A DNA stretch of 64,000 bases from NCBI GenBank assembly GCA_029378245.1, contig JARKIF010000057.1:186001-250000 (forward strand), given 5' to 3'. The stretch comes from Roridomyces roridus (taxonomy: Eukaryota > Basidiomycota > Agaricomycetes > Agaricales > Mycenaceae). This document shows positions 33,167 to 44,974 of this stretch, piece by piece. The translations under genes and the position numbers were made by a program. Under the pieces are notes generated by a model, which was not told where the DNA came from, made no database searches, and was given only the letters and a program-made list of their open reading frames with translations. Each line of letters starts with the position of its first letter. Position 1 is the stretch's first letter.

Positions 33167-36100
33167 ATGGCCTCTAGCTCTTCTTTTGTGAACCTTCTGC
33201 GGGTAAGTGCCCGCCTCGCTCACTGCTACCACGTCCTGCTTCATGCAAAACCACTCCAAGGAGCATTTTGTTGAGGAGACAGGGGAATTCTTCGCTACAA
33301 GATATACCAGGTGCGTCCAACGATGTCCCACTCGAATGGCTACTGAGCCCTTGCAGGCGTGTCGTCAGGCCGCTCACCATTATCGTCGGACAACTTGCCT
33401 TTGTCGCTCTCGTGCTGACATTCCTCTTGGCAATACACGCGCGAGGCTATCTCCTCCCACCCCGTGTCTTTAGATTGAACTCCCCGTATCCCCAGTACCA
33501 GGCGTCATACACTTATGCGGTGACGCTCGTATCCCACCTACTCGCCTTGGCTTTATAAAGTCATTTTTCGTCAAATATATGTACTTGTATGTGTGCCATC
33601 TTTTGTGCAAACCACAGACATTTATGTACAACATCCATGAGTTTGCACATCTTTATTGTACAACCATCATGAGCTTGTACATCATTATTGTATGTTGCAT
33701 CATGTACAGAGGCACCACTTTTGTGTAGATGGACCATGGGAATATGCCCACAGAACATGTGCATGCACTTCTACAACTGTACATGTACATTGGAGAGATA
33801 TACAATGACATGTGCATGCACATTTACCCAGAATCTTGCCAGAATCTTCCCATCCCAATGTTATCTCATCAAATATCTGAAGCCGTGGGAATCCCAACGG
33901 TATGGGCATCATTTCCCAACTATTCCTGGAATCTCACATCAAACCCAACCGCTGTTGGGATTCCCAACCATGGTTGATTCCTGATGGGTACTGGCACATT
34001 CCATTCTTGTGATGGAATCAAATTTGGGAGTTGAAAGTTGGACAAGCATACACTCACCATGATGGCTTGATCAAGCCTTGATAGCAGCAAGTGTGGAGGG
34101 CATGGAGCTTTGTCATAGCTGATTTCTGTCTGAGCCCCCTGTCCCATGGTATTTGAATGATGCTGGCCAGAATTACAAGGTTAGGAAACTGTCCCTGGCC
34201 CTACTTCAACTTTGTGCACCTAAAAATCCACATAGATGCTGTGTAGGACCCAGTCCCCCACAGCCACCGATCTATATCTCTCTATCATGGCCAAGTCTAT
34301 AGCCTCGCTGCAAAGTGACTGTACATGGTGTGCTGTAAAGCTCCAGTCCCCAGGTTGAATTTGAATTGAATGAATTATGATCTCAAGTTTTACTTCAAGC
34401 AGCTTACCTGAATTCCTTCACCGTGAACATCATTTATAACTTTGAACTGTGAGAGTCGGAGAGACAAAACTCTCGAATTGGCTGTTCAACCCGAGTCAAA
34501 CACTTCCGATTTGAAAACAAGCTGGGTTGACAGTGCTTCAAGTGCCTGCTTGATTTTCTTTTTGTCAAACCAGAGAACAAGTGAAGCCCTTCTGTCGTGA
34601 AGCCTCGGATTCCTCAGCCTTATCAGTGTTGTGAAGGTTTTGGAACTTTGAAGGACTGCAGAGACCGTGCGCATACATACTGACATTTCAAGGACAAGAC
34701 CGTTTGAAAGAGATTCGGCTGTTGGACAACCTTTGAGGCGCAGGTTTGGGTAAATATCGAGTTGAAATAAACCAAGTTGAAACACGGAGGATGGTAAAAG
34801 ATTTTTCAACTCCAGAAGAAACAGCAAGTGAGAACTTGGGTAGTCCATCACGATGGTTCCGATAGAAAATCCAGACCAAGGAGTAGTGTAACAAACTGAG
34901 CCGGTGTGGTGAGTGACACAACTGCCAGCCGCTTTGAGGCTGATCTCTTTCGGTGGTCGCCTCCCCAGTGGCCGAGCCCAGGCATTTGTAGCTGCGCGAT
35001 ACAGTCCCCTGCAATTAATTTGTATAGTGACTGCACGAAAGATGGGTGCATTATGATGTATTGTTGCAACCCTCAAGTACTACAGCGAAACTCCGAAATT
35101 CGAAGCCTGCCTCAACCGACTAACTCGCGGCGAATGCACACCCATCAGTTGTGTAGAACTTAACACATCAGTTGGAGGGCAGCTAGTGTGGATTGGATAC
35201 TGTAATGCACTACTACTACATCATCCATACAGAACTGGAAGGATCATCAAGTTTTCAAGACGGGAAAAACTGGGTGGTAAGCACTGGTAACGACCGCCGC
35301 CACAAGTCAATGTGGACTGAGAAGGAAGCATCCGTACCTTTAGCTACGCACGCAGTGAAATCAAAAGGCATACCAACCCACCGTCATCAACATCCTACAA
35401 ATTCTGAGGGAAAGAGTAATGTTGAAATGAGCCCCAGAATGATTCACGACAATCTGCAAGATGGGGTATCTCTTTGCAAACCAGTAAAGCACAATCCAGT
35501 CCATACCCTACTTATATACTCCAGAAAAAGGCTGCGGCGCAGCGTCACCCGCCAACTACGCATCTGTACGCATCTCCGACATTTCTCCGAGATTCTGCGA
35601 GCGCGCAGCAGCTTGCCCAAATTCAAACTCCAACAAGTAAGAGGAAAGCAAAGCCAGAGATTTGCAGTTGCACAGATCTCGCCCCAAGTTGAAACAAAAC
35701 GTGCCAGTGTATTGCCCGATTGCCGTATAGCGTGAAAGGGTGACGATCTGAATGACCGCTCGATAGAACCAACAAATGATATGGCGGTCAGTGAGTTGCA
35801 AGACAACAAGAGCCAGCGGTTTAGCACATACGACTGATAAGCAAGCGGCGGCCGTGACTAGCGAAGCGGTGACTATCGCCCAATTGCGTGAACGCAGACG
35901 AGCGCTGGGAGAACGGGAGTGCCACAGGGGAATCACGAAAGGCGAGAGAACGGGAGGAAACAAGCCTGCCTTGATCCGTAGGTACATCCGTAGGTACACA
36001 GATGCATTGTACATAAGTAGTTCCTACCTAGTACCCGGCGAGGACTCGCGTCGAGCCAAGAGATGGTGGCAAGGAGTTCAGTGGAGACTGCGGCCTGCAG

Positions 36101-38735
36101 GCAATAGACGAGCAGAAGACGAGGCAATGCAGTGCGGAAGGAGTGATTTTGGGCACGGTTGTGGAGCAATGAGCGTCGAGGACGGTGGTTGAGCGTTCCG
36201 AGAATCAGACTGACATGGAACGGGGGAGGCCTTTACACAGAGAGGCAGATGACGCACTGTCCGAGCGATCATCATGTAGGCATCTTCCCGTGCATCCAGC
36301 GTCCACCCACATCACTGCCAATTGAAAAATTGAAATTCCGCCCGCGAGAAGGAAGCTCACCATGACGGATAACAAGTGGCCTGAACTCTGTGAACTCGCA
36401 GTGAATGCAGGACTCGTAATGAGGTCAATGAGAGGCGGATGGCGACCCGCAGAGGGCTTGATCGAGATGGTGGTGGTACGGGAACGAGGAGCGTTTCAAG
36501 CTCCGACAATCTTCCCGCGATCACGACGCCTATCATGATCGGATTGGGTTGGGAGTGGGAAACAAGTTGGGATTGACGTGAGTCAGTCAACGTCGGCTAC
36601 TGTTGGGTTGGGATGGGAAATTGGTTGGGATTGACCCGTTGATGGGAGATTAGATTCCCGAGTTCATGTTCATTGTGCATTGTGTAAACGCACATGTGCA
36701 TGTTCATGTCAATATGTACGTGGCTACATCACGACAGGGTTGTACATGGTTCAATTCCCGGCTGTTTCTGTACAATTCCGTGTCTCTGTGCATGAAAGAA
36801 CGGCACACGGACATGTTTGACATGTACAAATGCAAGTTTGACAGCTCATATACATAGTGCAATGTACATTTGAGGGTCCATGTACATAGCACAATATAGA
36901 CTGGTAACCTTAAGAATATTTGACGATAACTGACCTCATATGGCTTCCTCCTAGTGCGTGCTGGTTGTAATCTTCCTCCTTTATTAACATGTCCTAGTCT
37001 ATTCTCCCAGGCAGTGTTGTATCTAATGCAGGTCTATTTCGCGGAACCAATGTCGGTCGCAGCCGTCGGGTTTTGGGTTTCTCTTTCAAAGAGAGATTTG
37101 ATCTTCGAACGGCGACAGACCATGTGGGTTCTGACTTGCGCTGCCATTTTCTTCGCGTCGGCGAATCTGACATCCAGTTGGACTGCGCTTTTGACGCCCA
37201 CTGACATCGTTATACACACTCCGCTCAATGGCAGCGAGATAGACCTGTCCAGCCCCCTCTTCAATGATGAGCACCGGTTCCAAGAGATCTGGAATGGCAC
37301 CAATGGGATCGAAACTTGGCGTACGTCCGAATACTCCACCTGTCGCTTGCGTTTCTGATAAAATTTAGTCAAATCTTTTCGTTCCGTCACCAGTAATAGC
37401 GGCGCGATCAGCGCCGACTCTAACATTGGTCTCGATTTCGGCAACTGGACTTACTTTGGGACGGGTACCACAAGGGGAATTTTACCTGTCGACTACAGCG
37501 ACCCCGGCACCCCTCACTCAACTTGGTTCGTCACGTCCAACACCAAGCGCCTTCCGCCGATTGGCAGTGATGAAGACCCCGACCGTAGTATCACCATGAC
37601 TCAACAAGGACTCTTCGCCGATGTTTCTTGCAAACACCGGCACCTCGACGAAAAAAACCAACCCGCCGCTCTCCAGGAATAGAACTCATGTTGATCTGCC
37701 CGCGCTAAATGGTCAGGAGCCGTATCATGTCCTCTCGATAGCTTCTGTGTGTCCCAACGGCAAACCAGGTACGTGCTTCACCCTTTATTTGGAATCAGGC
37801 ATCTTATCTTATTTAGTGCACACGGACATGATAACCAGCTCCCTCACGTATGACACGATAGGCGCCCTCAGCTGTTTCGATGTAACCCATTTCAGTATGA
37901 ATAACGCTCTTTTGCCTGCTAGTCAACTCACTGACTGGGTTCTAGCCGTACTCATCGACTTTTCAGGCAAATACGGCAACAGCTCGATGGTCTGCACCGT
38001 CACCCCCCAGATAATGAAGTTGGACGTCACCTACTTCTTGGATGGCCGAATCATCTATTACGACTCGGACGATGAGCCAACGCAAATTGAGCCCGCCCAC
38101 CCATGGGTTTCGTTTGCCGCTATGCAGTCCATCAACGATGCGTTCAAATACGGGCAGACTGCAGCAGGGAATGTCATCGGCGATACTCTCTTCGTGGACT
38201 TCGATAGCGAGCATGTCAAACTGGCAACTCCGCAACTTATGGCGCGTCAATTCATATCCGACCTCTATCTCCCTTGCTAAAAGATTGATCACAGGAATCA
38301 TACCTGGCTGGAGTTGTATCCTTCACCGGAACCGCCATGAAATCCCGGCTCGCGAGCAAGAACGGTAGTTTCGTTCACGAGCCTCCCGCTGACTTGGTGC
38401 GCAATATCAACGGCACCTTGTCCACGCCCTGCACCGGATGGAAGAATCACTTGAAGCCCTACTTGATGCTCCTCCCGATCATGTTAGTCGCCTTTGCATC
38501 CATCGCTCTCGTCGTCTTTGCCGAGTATAAGAGCGGATTCAAGGGCATTCCCTCAGAACATGCGGATTTTAATCCGGCCAACCCAATGCAGCTTATGGCT
38601 GCTGCGTCGGCTGGGGGCATGCCCGATGCATTTGGTGGATTATCGGAAGAGGGTATCAAGAGAGCCAAAAGGAAACGGTTGCAGCTCGGAAATGTTGATG
38701 GAAGGATTGGACTCTGCGATGTGCACGCCGGCTGA
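33167..38735 (+). pseudogene. Large membrane glycoprotein, copy 2, broken by an insertion and a frameshift
   Basis: Recognisable exons: 33167-33202, 33261-33310, 33357-33553 continued at 36947-36953, 36998-37320, 37369-37768, 37817-37894, 37946-38241 and 38295-38735. The product parallels copy 1, including the N-terminal TM (LTIIVGQLAFVALVLTFLLA) and the tail LMAAASAGGMPDAFGGLSEE. Two lesions are visible: a 3387-bp insertion inside the third exon, and an extra A in an A7 run at 37651-37657 that shifts the frame within 'DEKNQP'. The donor at 38242 is GC, as in copy 1. Copy 2 keeps about 26 nt of exon that copy 1 has lost. Confidence 0.8.
33554..36940. mobile_element. 3.39-kb DNA transposon-like insertion with TIRs and a 6-bp target duplication
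   Basis: The insertion splits an exon whose uninterrupted form is seen in copy 1. TGGCTT is duplicated at 33548-33553 and 36941-36946. The outer 25 bp (33554-33578 and 36916-36940) are inverted repeats with 21 matches, starting TAT and sharing TCGTCAAATAT. Next to both ends lie several hundred bp dense in TGTAC/GTACA and TGCACA words. A 196-aa minus-strand frame at 34486-35076 is not recognisable, so the element looks non-autonomous. The superfamily is not certain; a 6-bp duplication is reported for only a few. Confidence 0.8.
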
Positions 38736-38936
38736 TAGTTTTTGGTATCTGCGTATTGGTTCTTTTGTCATCGTATTGGGCTTGTTCATTCTCTGTACTC
38801 CATACATAGTATAATGTCCATCTCAATGTCGCAAAAATCCAAAGTGGGAAATAACGGGTCGAAACTGGTTGTGATTGGTTACAATGCTGAAATTTTTTCA
38901 CCCGGTTATAACACTTACAATGGTGGTTTCAACCGA

Positions 38937-39048
38937 TTTTAACTGATTTCGAGATTGCGACCAATTTTAACTGATTTCGAGATTGCGACCAATTTTAACT
39001 GATTTCGAGATTGCAACCAATTTTAACCGATTTCAAGATTGTAACTAG
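38937..39048. repeat. 28-bp tandem repeat, four copies
   Basis: Unit TTTTAACTGATTTCGAGATT plus GCGACCAA, at 38937, 38965, 38993 and 39021. The first two copies are identical, the third has one change, the fourth several. It lies in the left subterminal region of the Plavaka-like element, where transposase-binding repeats are expected. Confidence 0.85.
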
Positions 39049-39488
39049 TTAAAACCGAGCATCCCTGGAAGCTCAAAAAAAAAACACTACGCTCCCGGGA
39101 CCCCAGTGAACACCCACGTACGCGACATGGAAGATAAACAGTATATTCATTCCTACTACAACTGACTATCAAGATGCACCGGGCCTGCGGGATGAGTCTT
39201 GGTCGGTGAGAAAAGTGCGCACCCGAGATGAGCGACTGAAACGGGCTCAAGATGACGCCTGCGACGCGATATCAGAAGGGTCAATGTGGTGCAAGAGGAG
39301 ACATACGGAAGTAGGTAACGTAAGCAAGCTGCCGAACAGAGATGATGAGGGCGAGACCAAGGGGAGAGGGCGGAGACTTACTGGGTGAGGAGATGGTAGT
39401 GGTCGAAGGTCAAGAGAGGTCGAGTCACGAGCTCAGTGCTGCCGGCCTAATATACGTCAGCAGGTGGAGCCTGTGGAGCGAGCCTATA

Positions 39489-39824
39489 CCAAAATGGTAG
39501 CGTTAGGCGTGTCCGACGCCTATTGCACGTGACAAAGCCTATCCATCAATGCTCGGCAATCATCCCTGGCTGCCTGAAATTTCACAAGTCCCTCCCCCGT
39601 TTTTTTTACACCATCCCTTGGGTCCTAACTGTAACCAACCTAACCTTTAACCACCCAACCTATCCTAACCGAACCTAACCGAACCGAACCTAACCCGTTT
39701 TCTAACCGCCACTCACTGCTGAATCCGAGTCTTGGCATTTGATGCCGAGCATTGATGGATAGGCGTCGCAAGATCACGGCAATCTATCAATAGGCGCCAT
39801 CAACGCCTAACGCTACCATTTTGG
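39489..39824. mobile_element. Foldback/MITE-like element with a CTAACC-rich core
   Basis: The arms 39489-39560 and about 39735-39824 are inverted repeats: they begin CCAAAATGGTAGCGTTAGGC and share GCCTATCCATCAATGCTCGGC, with some gaps. The core (about 39624-39710) is made of degenerate CTAACC/CGAACC repeats. No coding capacity. It is nested inside the Plavaka-like element, so it inserted later or is part of it. Confidence 0.75.
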
Positions 39825-39826
39825 TC

Positions 39827-40395
39827 ATGCCTCCTGTGGAGCCTTCCTTTTACGGCGACCAAATTGATGCCTACCCACCACACTCGACACCTCCTCTTCT
39901 ACGCCGCTCGTCCTCGTCCATGACCCACGTCTCCTCATCGGAGCCTGAATGCGACTACGGCCCTGGAGCCCGCGCCCATCATCACACCCGCCGACAACTC
40001 AGCACCGCAAGCCCCTTGCACCGCTACCTCCACAGGACACTCGCCTCAATGAGCGCCTTGTCGAGCTGGAAAATCGTCTCGAGGCTGTCGAGGGGGAATT
40101 GGAGGGAATCAAGGGAGGAAGGGCCAAGAATAAGAGTGCGTCACAGTCTTCTCTTGCAGTACATCGTCCAACCTGTACTGCAGAACGGAGCCGCCCCTCG
40201 CCAACCCCCTCGCCCGCCCCATGCTCCCCGAAGAGGCCTCGCACCAGCGCAACCACTGCCTGGCCGCCCGTCGACCTTGTTTCGTCTGCACTCAATGATA
40301 CGTGCTTGCAAGAACGGGACCCGGCAGTATACCCTCTGGAACCCCCCGTCACACGAGGACATCTCACCTACCGAGTCGGTTACAGATCCAAGTAG
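39827..40395 (+). other. Possible third coding region of the Plavaka element
   Basis: An ATG at 39827 opens a Ser/Pro-rich frame. A second frame at about 40030-40135 encodes an acidic heptad-like segment (TRLNERLVELENRLEAVEGE) typical of a coiled coil. No GT donor exists between the two frames to join them, so this is either a frameshifted gene or two unrelated pieces. Confidence 0.25.
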
Positions 40396-40482
40396 AGATT
40401 CCTACAAATATAATGCCTTTGCCCACCACTTGTGCTCGACAACGGCTCGTGCTTTGATTCATTGAGAACTGTAGTGTACACT

Positions 40483-41299
40483 TCAATCTCCACCCCCTCC
40501 GTCGTTTCCAGCGCCGTCTTGCTCATCTCCCCCGCCGCCGCCGCCATTTGTTCCCTCCCTTGGGGCTCGGGTGGCTGCCTCCTCCTCCTCCTCCTCCTCC
40601 TCCTCCTCTTCCAAGGCTCGCAAGGCCGCCGCATGACTGGCTTGTGCGAGCGCCACGGTGCTGCCGCTTGGAGGCGTTCCAGACCTTTCGGCGCGGGGGT
40701 AGAATTTGGCATCCCAAGTCTTGAAGATGTTCTTCACGCTTCGGGTGCGCTTCCCAAGGTACTCAAGATACCGCTCGAATTCCTCGTTCCAATCGATATT
40801 CGTCACGGCACCGGTGGGAGTCAACTCTGGATCGGGCGAGAACAGCCAACGGAGCTTCAAAGCCTCAGCGGAGTTGAGCGGGAGAACGGAAGAACCTACA
40901 CAAACGGCCGATGCTGCAATCATCCCGGGGGTCGTCTTGCACAAATTCCAGTTGCGCTCGTTTGACCTCGCCTTGGCACGAGCGGTCCCTTCCTTCATCG
41001 ACTCCGTAGAGGCGACTCCACGCGTGACCAGGGCGTGTACCTGCAAGTCTTGTGAGTCCGAGAGTGATTCGGATGTGAAGGGATCGACTCACCGTGAAAA
41101 GGTAGGACAGCTGATCGCGAGACATCCCCTCGCTCACCTCCGGCATTTCCTCCGTTGGCTGAGGCTGGCCGTTTTGCTCCGGAGGCTGATTTTCCTGATC
41201 TTGCTCAGTCTGCGCGACCCGCTGACGCTTCCGCTGGCGTGGGTCGCCCGCCTGTCTCTTTCTTCCTCGTGAGCGCGTTCTTTTGCCACCAGTCGGCAT
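40483..41299 (-). CDS. Accessory protein of the Plavaka-type element
   Basis: Two exons read right to left, 41299-41093 and 41040-40483 (52-nt GTGAGT…CAG intron, phase 0), give 254 aa. The N terminus is strongly basic (KRTRSRGRKRQAGDPRQRKR), then acidic. The middle has LRWLFSPDPELTPTGAVTNIDW, and the C terminus has a 12-residue glutamate run and a glycine run. It is transcribed divergently from the transposase gene 115 bp away, as in other elements of this group with a second gene. Probably nuclear and DNA-associated; its role is unknown. An upstream in-frame ATG at 41359 is an alternative start. Confidence 0.65.
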
Positions 41300-41413
41300 G
41301 GTCGTGGGTGTGGGAGTGCAGTGAAAGTTGTTGACGATGACATCATGCTCATGCTCCACAAACAGACTTGACGGTCACGCACCCTTCACGCTTTCTCTCT
41401 TCTACGCGACGCC

Positions 41414-44400
41414 ATGGTGAAGGCCAAGGCCAAGTCCAAGAAATGTTCTGCCTGCAAAGTCAACTTTCCAAGGGGTCTCCATCTCCACGAGCCTGCGTGC
41501 ATCCGAAAGCACAGTGACCGACTGCTTCGGGAAGCTCGACGACGGGATGGCGCACGACGGCGACCAGATCACACGAGGGGAACTGGTGCGTCTCACGTCT
41601 GTGCAAACGGGCTCGCCAGAATCCGACCCACCTTGTGTAGATTCCGTCATTCCCAGCATTCCAGTCAATACCGGCGCTTCAAGCTCCGCCATGGATGTCG
41701 AAATTGATACTCAGGCCACTCCGACTCATGTGGAAACACCAAACACATCCCGAGCCCCTACCCCGATACCCGCTGTGGTGCACGGACGCCTGTACATTGA
41801 AATCGAATATCATCCGCACAGCGGGCGGTCTCCCGAAATCATTCCCTTGGATGCGAGCACCCTCCCCACTGACGGGAAGGCAACACCAAAGCCTCGCCGT
41901 TCTATTGTGCCGATGGGGCGTCGTCCGTGGGCGCCTTTTTCAACACGTGCTGACTTTGAATGGGCCGAAACGGAGTACATGAGCCCTGCAGAAAATGTCA
42001 AGAAACGACTCGCGGGCATGCACGGCAATTGGACACGCGGCGAGACCAATATCACCATCCGCACGTACGAAGAGTTGCGCGAATGTCTCACAAGGGTCCA
42101 GCGGTATGTCCTTGAGGTACGTCTACTCCGCTTCTGCTCGAATCCAATTGTCTGGGCTAAAACTTTGCCCGCGCTTCCTAGTTCAAAAAAATTGAATTCA
42201 ATGAAGAGTTTGAAGGCGAGGTCCGTCACTTTGAATTTTATTATCGGGATCCGTGGGAGTGGATTGTCGAACTTGTGACGGACCCATCGCTCGCAAACGA
42301 CATTGTCTGGTATCCTTGCCGCAAGTATCTGGTCGTCGACGGCAACCGGCAACGCATGCGAGACGAGCCATGGACGGCAGACCTTTGGTGGGAGCTACAA
42401 GTGAGTTTTCCTTTCTCGTTTGAAACTCTCATTCTCAAACGTGTTCCTAGAACGAACTCCCGCACATTGACGGGATGCACCACTGCCTCGCTCTTCTCCT
42501 GGTCTGGCTTGACGAGGGCCGTGTGACATCGCACACGGACATGTATCCCATACTTCTTCGCCCTCTTTTTCTCCCGGCTCAGATCCGGAATGGCTCCGGG
42601 AATGGTGGCAGCCTTCTTGTCGGATTCATGGTCCAGGTGACGATGACAGCCCAAGCTAGAATGTCGCATTGACTCATTTACGCAGGTTAAAGATCTTCGG
42701 GACCCGGACTCACGCAAGGGGAAGGCGGAGCGGGTTGGGTTCGCTCGTTTCAAACGAGAGATCTATCATCGCGTGCTCCGGGAAATCTTTGTCAAGACCC
42801 TGGCAGAGAAGGGGCGCAATGGCGAGTGCTTGACGTGCGGAGATGATATCCGGCGGGTTTTATTCCCACTCATTCCCATTGCCTCGCTCGACGGGAAGGA
42901 AGCGGATGCCTTCACTGCCACATTCGGCGCCATGGCCACATATCCCTGTTCCCGCTGTCTCGTGCGGAGCGATCAACTGCACGACATACATTCTGGTGCT
43001 GTTTTTGAACCGCGCACAGAAGATCATATGAGACAGATTTACAAGGAGGCCAAGCAGATGCAGTTCAAGACACACCGAGAAAACCACCTCCAAAACGTGG
43101 GGCTCCATGATGTCTATGTAAGTGGTCAATTGCCTCTATCATTTCGAAAACCCGTCTTTGACTATCGCAGAATGCCATGTGGGACATGCCCCGAATCATG
43201 ACCTTTGATATGCCGTCCGAGGATATACTTCACCACAATGACGGGGGCAACTACGGCAAGCACATGTGGCCGAGTCTCCAAGCCAAACTTCTCCAGCTGG
43301 GCATGAAAGACAAGATGGTGTTCAAGTAGGTGTTCAAACCCATATCTGGATGTATGTTTATTCTCTGAGCAGCATGCGTCGAGTTTCTCGCTGGCCCAAA
43401 TTGAAACATTTCGATAATGTCACATCAAAGAAAATTAACGACGGGCAGAGTTGGCTTGATATTGAGAAGGTCCGGTCAGTCCCTCATTGTGAACAGCAAA
43501 ATCTGATATTGTTCGCCAGTCAATCCTTCCATGCATCGCCCACCTGTTGCCAAGAAACTCGCCCTGGGTTCACGCAATCCGCGCGCACCTCAGCTATCGC
43601 ATGATCCTGGCGCTGCATTGTATTACAGACGAACAGATCCAGCGAAAGGAGGAATATCAGCGGGAGTATGGGAGGCAGTGCATGGTATCTTTTGCGTCTT
43701 CGGCAGTGAAATTTGAGCTCATCATTTCTAGAAAATGCATGAGCAGGACGGCTACAACTGCAATTATCCCAAACAACACAGCGTCTACCATTCTACCAAC
43801 GACATACTGCGGAAGGGTGCCCCAAGCACTTACTGCACACGCGTTAACGAGGGGCACCATCAGGAGAATCGAGAGGCGGTCGCTCTCGGAAACCATCGTA
43901 ATAACGACAGACATGTGAGTGGATAGCGGTGTGCTGCAGAGATTTCTGACATCTGGGACAGGTTCTTACGCTCGACTCCATCAAGGAGGGCATGGCCCGA
44001 ATCCGAATGACAGTTGACGAGTACGACAGGGAACAAGCGCAGGTCGCCCAAAGTTTCGCAAGCTTTGCGGCGGTGGCGCCTGAATCCGTCGAAACCACCG
44101 ACGACAGTGATTCGGACTCGGACGTCCATTGGAGGCTCGGAGCTCCGCAGAACTTGGTTGACTCGAGGGCTGCACTCCGTACCGCAAATTGGATTGAGCC
44201 TCGCATTCGAGACACCTTCCATGACGGCTTGCATAAATTTCTACTGGCAACATTCCCGGAGGAAAACATCGGATTCAATCAGCCGTTGAAGGTATGTACG
44301 CCGCTCAAGATCGAATAAATACATCTGTCCGCTTAATGATGGCAGCTTCGACCCCACAGGTGCCTCTATCTCGACTACACATCCATGGAGGATTACACGT

Positions 44401-44780
44401 CTGGGCGTGACATACTTCGCTGCAACCCCGAGTTCCAATCCAACTCCGATCAACGGTTCGACTTCGTCAATGTCAATACAGTGGGGGACGACACCCTCTC
44501 GTTCGCCCGCATCCTGTACCTTTTCCGCTGCCGCCTTCCCTCTGGCCGTGAGGAGGACATCTCCTTTGTACGGTTGCTGAAGAAATCGAACTGGAAGCCC
44601 AAGACGTTCTGGAGAAATTGCCGGATATTTTCGGACGACGGGGAGACTGTGTTCATGCTTCCCCGCTTCTTTGTCCGCGGCGCACACATGATCACCGCCT
44701 TTGGGAGTCCGAAAGAGACTATTACTTACTACTTGGATGATTGTGTAGACCAAGATTGGTTTCTGAGAGCCGGTAATTGA
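41414..44780 (+). CDS. Plavaka-type transposase
   Basis: Eleven exons (41414-41585, 41641-42116, 42182-42400, 42451-42636, 42686-43117, 43171-43325, 43373-43469, 43520-43684, 43732-43914, 43962-44291, 44346-44780) splice into one open 949-aa frame. Residues 10-35 form a C2H2-like finger (CSACKVNF…HLHEPAC…H). Then follow family blocks: IEIEYHPHSGRSPEI, PWAPFSTRADFEWAE, EPWTADLWWELQ, CLTCGDDIRRVLFPLIPI, YPCSRCLV, and HHNDGGNYGKHMW. It cuts and pastes the element by a DDE-type mechanism in this superfamily; the catalytic acids cannot be assigned by eye. No stop or frameshift was found. Confidence 0.8.
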
Positions 44781-44974
44781 TATATCTTGTGTTCGGGGAA
44801 GTCTTAGGCTGGGATGTGGATACAATGGGTTAAAAACTTTCCCTGTCCTTAGAACCAGTTGCAAAATGGCTGAAATTAGGCTACAATTGGGTTATAATCT
44901 GGTTTCAATCAAGATGTAACCACGGAAATTGGTTAAAATCAGTTATAACCCAGATCGGACTTTTGCGACACTGA

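Larger units (their letters stand above)
38823..44974. mobile_element. Plavaka-type (CACTA-related) DNA transposon, apparently complete
   Basis: The left end 38823-38840 and right end 44957-44974 are inverted repeats of about 18 bp (TCARTGTCGCAAAARTCC). AT-rich subterminal blocks with GGTTATAA/GGTTAAAA words follow on both sides. Inside are a transposase gene and a divergent accessory gene. No clear target duplication is visible at the flanks. The left half also carries a 28-bp tandem repeat and a nested foldback element. It lies 88 bp beyond the end of pseudogene copy 2. Confidence 0.8.

Noticed and set aside
34486..35076. A 196-codon minus-strand frame inside the 3.4-kb insertion as a possible transposase
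   Set aside because: No transposase motif or splice context; kept only as a note within the mobile element.
40580..40610. CTC repeat as an independent microsatellite of interest
   Set aside because: It encodes the poly-Glu run of the accessory protein on the minus strand and needs no other explanation.
42860..44864. Minus-strand frames opposite the Plavaka transposase
   Set aside because: They are antisense shadows of exons that join into one open frame on the plus strand.
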